This document shows positions 61,582-64,000 of a stretch of 64,000 nt of DNA, piece after piece. A model generated the notes under the pieces. The model ran no database searches, had not been told where the DNA came from, and saw nothing but the letters and a program-made list of their open reading frames with translations. The stretch covers positions 1-64,000 of the forward strand of contig JAFQRC010000005.1 of assembly GCA_017410265.1 (NCBI GenBank), read 5' to 3'. The position numbers and the translations under genes were made by a program. How positions within the stretch are numbered: the first letter of the stretch is position 1; each line of letters starts with the position of its first letter. This stretch comes from Ruminococcus sp. (GTDB lineage: Bacteria > Bacillota > Clostridia > Oscillospirales > Acutalibacteraceae).

Positions 61582-61660
61582 TATGCAACTGACGGATGAT
61601 GCGAAATAACGCAGGGGAGCATGGGTGATTATAGCCGACCGTCTGGGCAGTTCGCTTTAT
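61582..61660 (+). promoter_or_regulatory. ZTP (pfl-motif) riboswitch
   Basis: The pfl-motif blocks occur in order: GCAACTGACGGA, GCGAAATAACGC, GGGGAGCAT, and TATAGCCGACCGTCTGGGC. They match the ZTP aptamer as I remember it. GGGCAG can pair with the later TTGCCC, followed by TTTTCTT (to about 61680), a possible weak terminator. Target: pflB. Confidence 0.9.
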
Positions 61661-61710
61661 TGTGGATTGCCCTTTTCTTATACATAGATTACGAAAAGGA
61701 GGAGTAAAGT

Positions 61711-63942
61711 ATGAAGCATGAAAGTTGGAATGGTTTTAAAGCAGGTGCTTGGTGTGACGAAATCAATGTCCGCGATTTTATCCAGACTAATTACCGCGAG
61801 TATAAAGGTGATAGCGAGTTTTTAAGTGGTGCAACCAAGCGTACCACAGAAATGATGAAAAAGGTTGAGTATCTGTTTAAGTTAGAACGTCAGTACGGGG
61901 GAGTTCTTGATATTGACACAGACACTGTATCATCTCTTACCAGCTATTCACCGGGTTACATCGACAAAGAAAACGAACTTATAGTCGGTTTGCAGACTAA
62001 CCGTCCACTAAAGCGAGGAGTCAACCCGTTTGGTGGTATCCGTATGGCAAGACAGGCTTGTAAAGCCTACGGCTACGAGCTCGGTAAAAAGATCGAAGAT
62101 GAATTCAGATACAGAACCACTCACAACGACGGAGTTTTCAGAGCATATACCGACGAAATGCGCGCTGCCCGCCACTGTCATGTTATTACAGGTCTGCCTG
62201 ATGCTTATGGCAGAGGCAGAATCATCGGCGACTACAGAAGAGTTGCGCTCTACGGTGTGGACAAGCTTATCGAAGAAAAGAATAAAGACAGAGCAAAAAT
62301 ATCTAAAGGTACACTAAACGCTGATGAAATTCGACTTTATGAGGAGCTTTATAAGCAGATTTCCTTCATGGAATTTCTCAAAGAAATGGCGTTAATGTAC
62401 GGTTACGATATCTCAAAGCCTGCCAAAAACGCAAGAGAAGCTATTCAGTGGACATACTTTGCTTACCTCGGAGCAATCAAGGAGCAAAACGGTGCAGCTA
62501 TGTCTTTAGGCAGAGTCAGCACATTTTTTGATATCTATATTGAGCGCGATATGAACTACGGTATTCTTACCGAGGAAACTGCTCAGGAACTTATCGATGA
62601 TTTTGTTATCAAGCTCAGAATGGCTAGAATGCTTCGAACACCTGAGTATAACGACCTGTTCGGCGGTGACCCGATGTGGATTACCGAAGCTATCGGTGGT
62701 ATGGGAGAAGATGGCAGAACTCTTGTTTCGAAAAGCTCTTTCCGTATGCTCAACACCCTCTACACGCTCGGCTCTTCACCTGAGCCTAATCTGACTGTTT
62801 TGTGGAGCAAAGACCTACCTGATGGCTTTAAGCATTTCTGCGCAAAGGTTTCTAAAGATACAGACTCTATTCAGTACGAAAACGATGACCTTATGCGCCC
62901 GATTTACGGCGATGATTACGCTATTGCTTGTTGTGTATCGGCTATGAAGGTTGGTAAGCAGATGCAGTTCTTCGGAGCTCGCTGTAATCTGGCAAAGCTG
63001 TTACTAATCGCTCTTAACGGTGGATATGATACCACCAGCGGTATGCACATCGGACCTCAGATGCCTGTAATAGAGTCACCTAAGCTGGATTACTACGAGG
63101 TGATGGAGCGATATGATATCTATATCAAGTGGCTCGCAAATCTCTATGTTAATACGATGAATGTCATCCACTATATGCACGATAAGTATGCTTATGAGAA
63201 GACCCAGATGGCGCTCCACGATACAGATGTTGAGCGTCTGATGGCTTTCGGTGTTGCAGGTCTTTCGGTTGTAGCCGACTCTCTGAGTGCTATCAAACAC
63301 GCATCAGTATATCCTGTTACGGATGAAAATGGCTATATTGTTGAGTTTACTACAAACGGAGATTTTCCGAAATATGGCAACGATGACGATAGGGTAGATC
63401 TTATCGCTAAGGATATGACCCACAGATTTATCACAGAGCTCAGAAAAACTCCGACATACCGCAACGCTGTGCACACACTTTCCGTGCTTACAATTACATC
63501 GAATGTAATGTATGGCAAGCACACGGGAGCGACTCCTGATGGCAGAGCGGCTGGCTCTCCTTTTGCACCTGGTGCTAACCCGATGCATAACCGTGAAGAA
63601 AACGGCGCTTTGGCGTCTCTTAACTCTGTTGCAAAAATCAGCTATGATGATTGCAGGGATGGTATTTCAAACACATTCTCTATCACTCCTGATGCACTCG
63701 GTAAAACCGATGAAGAGCGTATTGAAAACCTCGTTTCCATTTTAGACGGCTATTTTGCAAAGGACGCACACCACATCAATGTAAATGTGCTTAACCGTGA
63801 AACTCTGATGGAGGCGTACGAAAATCCTGAGGCTTATCCTAACCTCACTATCCGAGTATCAGGCTACGCTGTTAATTTCCACAAGCTTTCAAAAGAACAG
63901 CAGCGCGAGGTTATCAGCCGTACATTCCACGACGCGCTATGA
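61711..63942 (+). CDS. pflB: Pyruvate formate-lyase
   Basis: A 743-residue glycyl-radical enzyme that splits pyruvate with CoA to acetyl-CoA and formate. Signs: the start [20 protein letters not shown], the active-site cysteine pair in [14 protein letters not shown], and the C-terminal glycyl-radical motif [15 protein letters not shown] with the ending ISRTFHDAL. Normal length. A ZTP riboswitch stands in front; ZTP rises when 10-formyl-THF is short, and formate from this enzyme can replenish it. The activating-enzyme gene overlaps its stop by 4 bases. AAAGGAGGAG lies before the ATG. Confidence 0.97.
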   Translation: MKHESWNGFKAGAWCDEINVRDFIQTNYREYKGDSEFLSGATKRTTEMMKKVEYLFKLERQYGGVLDIDTDTVSSLTSYSPGYIDKENELIVGLQTNRPLKRGVNPFGGIRMARQACKAYGYELGKKIEDEFRYRTTHNDGVFRAYTDEMRAARHCHVITGLPDAYGRGRIIGDYRRVALYGVDKLIEEKNKDRAKISKGTLNADEIRLYEELYKQISFMEFLKEMALMYGYDISKPAKNAREAIQWTYFAYLGAIKEQNGAAMSLGRVSTFFDIYIERDMNYGILTEETAQELIDDFVIKLRMARMLRTPEYNDLFGGDPMWITEAIGGMGEDGRTLVSKSSFRMLNTLYTLGSSPEPNLTVLWSKDLPDGFKHFCAKVSKDTDSIQYENDDLMRPIYGDDYAIACCVSAMKVGKQMQFFGARCNLAKLLLIALNGGYDTTSGMHIGPQMPVIESPKLDYYEVMERYDIYIKWLANLYVNTMNVIHYMHDKYAYEKTQMALHDTDVERLMAFGVAGLSVVADSLSAIKHASVYPVTDENGYIVEFTTNGDFPKYGNDDDRVDLIAKDMTHRFITELRKTPTYRNAVHTLSVLTITSNVMYGKHTGATPDGRAAGSPFAPGANPMHNREENGALASLNSVAKISYDDCRDGISNTFSITPDALGKTDEERIENLVSILDGYFAKDAHHINVNVLNRETLMEAYENPEAYPNLTIRVSGYAVNFHKLSKEQQREVISRTFHDAL

Positions 63943-64000
63943 GTGAGATGAAGGGAAGAGTCCATTCTATCCAGAGCTTAGGCACAGTTGACGGACCGGG
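63939..64000 (+). CDS. pflA: Pyruvate formate-lyase activating enzyme (partial, 5' end)
   Basis: Only the first 20 or so codons lie in the window. The ATG at 63939 overlaps the pflB stop (ATGA), and the product reads [21 protein letters not shown] second in-frame ATG at 63948 is possible. [16 protein letters not shown] is the usual start of the radical SAM activase that places the glycyl radical on PflB. The radical SAM motif lies beyond the window end. Confidence 0.9.
   Translation, partial: MSEMKGRVHSIQSLGTVDGP

Noticed and set aside
61511-61600. Rex operator before pflB
   Set aside because: TTGTTGACAA is partly symmetric, but it overlaps the -35 box and does not match TTGTTAA-N4-TTAACAA; evidence is too thin.

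Overview
This window looks like chromosomal DNA of a low-GC gut Firmicute in the Oscillospiraceae/Ruminococcaceae, closest in character to Ruminococcus bromii. The basis is inference from gene content. Four secreted proteins carry dockerin-type duplicated EF-hand segments. Two large secreted type I pullulanases lie in tandem. Gene order in the ribosomal, obg and rpsF blocks is typical of Clostridia, and short GC-rich dispersed repeats of the kind seen in gut Clostridia are present. No cohesin or scaffoldin gene is visible here.

Layout. 1-612: the 3' end of a 23S rRNA, then tRNA-Lys, tRNA-Glu, 5S rRNA and tRNA-Asn, with the two tRNAs sitting unusually between 23S and 5S. 831-5821: two secreted dockerin proteins; the first lies between the intact tRNA-Asn/terminator and a broken second copy of it. 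5934-7978: glutamine synthetase on the minus strand, a field of decayed tRNA-Leu 3' ends with hairpins, and an intact tRNA-Leu. 8154-17712: a housekeeping run (two M16-family proteins, lgt, folD, rplU-prp-rpmA, a small membrane protein, obgE, mrnC, a YitT-family gene, rpsF-ssb-rpsR). 17713-18840: a gene-free, repeat-rich stretch. 18841-29957: an accessory island with a 2806-residue secreted protein, a 50-residue acidic peptide, a leucine-rich-repeat dockerin protein, and an operon of a PqqD-like protein, an S26-type peptidase and an HprK-like protein that has lost its P-loop.

30014-33892 (minus): aconitase, isocitrate dehydrogenase and the redox repressor Rex. 34080-44665: typA, an exonuclease, a small sigma-like pair, an ECF sigma/anti-sigma pair with a recognisable ECF promoter, pgeF, a ccdA/thioredoxin pair, an RluA-type synthase, two very small proteins, a LysM protein and enolase. 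44804-50917: tandem pullulanases, one membrane-anchored and one bearing a dockerin. 50975-52484 (minus): two ECF-transporter S components, one behind a THF riboswitch (folate) and one behind an FMN riboswitch (riboflavin). 52521-56632 (minus): LicD, a glycosyltransferase, a membrane protein and an M20 dipeptidase. 56844-61510: a YfbR-like nucleotidase, an LCP ligase, an intracellular GH13 enzyme fused to DUF1653, a membrane protein and a lipoprotein. 61540-64000: a ZTP riboswitch before pflB, with the start of pflA at the window edge.

How it fits together. The pullulanases, the intracellular GH13 enzyme and the dockerin proteins suggest starch or alpha-glucan use at the cell surface. Enolase and pyruvate formate-lyase carry the sugar into mixed-acid fermentation, and aconitase, isocitrate dehydrogenase and glutamine synthetase supply 2-oxoglutarate and glutamine. 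Folates link the FolT-like transporter, FolD and the ZTP-sensing switch ahead of pflB. The least explained part is the 27.3-30.0 kb cassette: an RRE-like protein, a Ser/His signal-peptidase-like protein and a dead HprK-like protein beside a small conserved-looking peptide, with no obvious modifying enzyme nearby.
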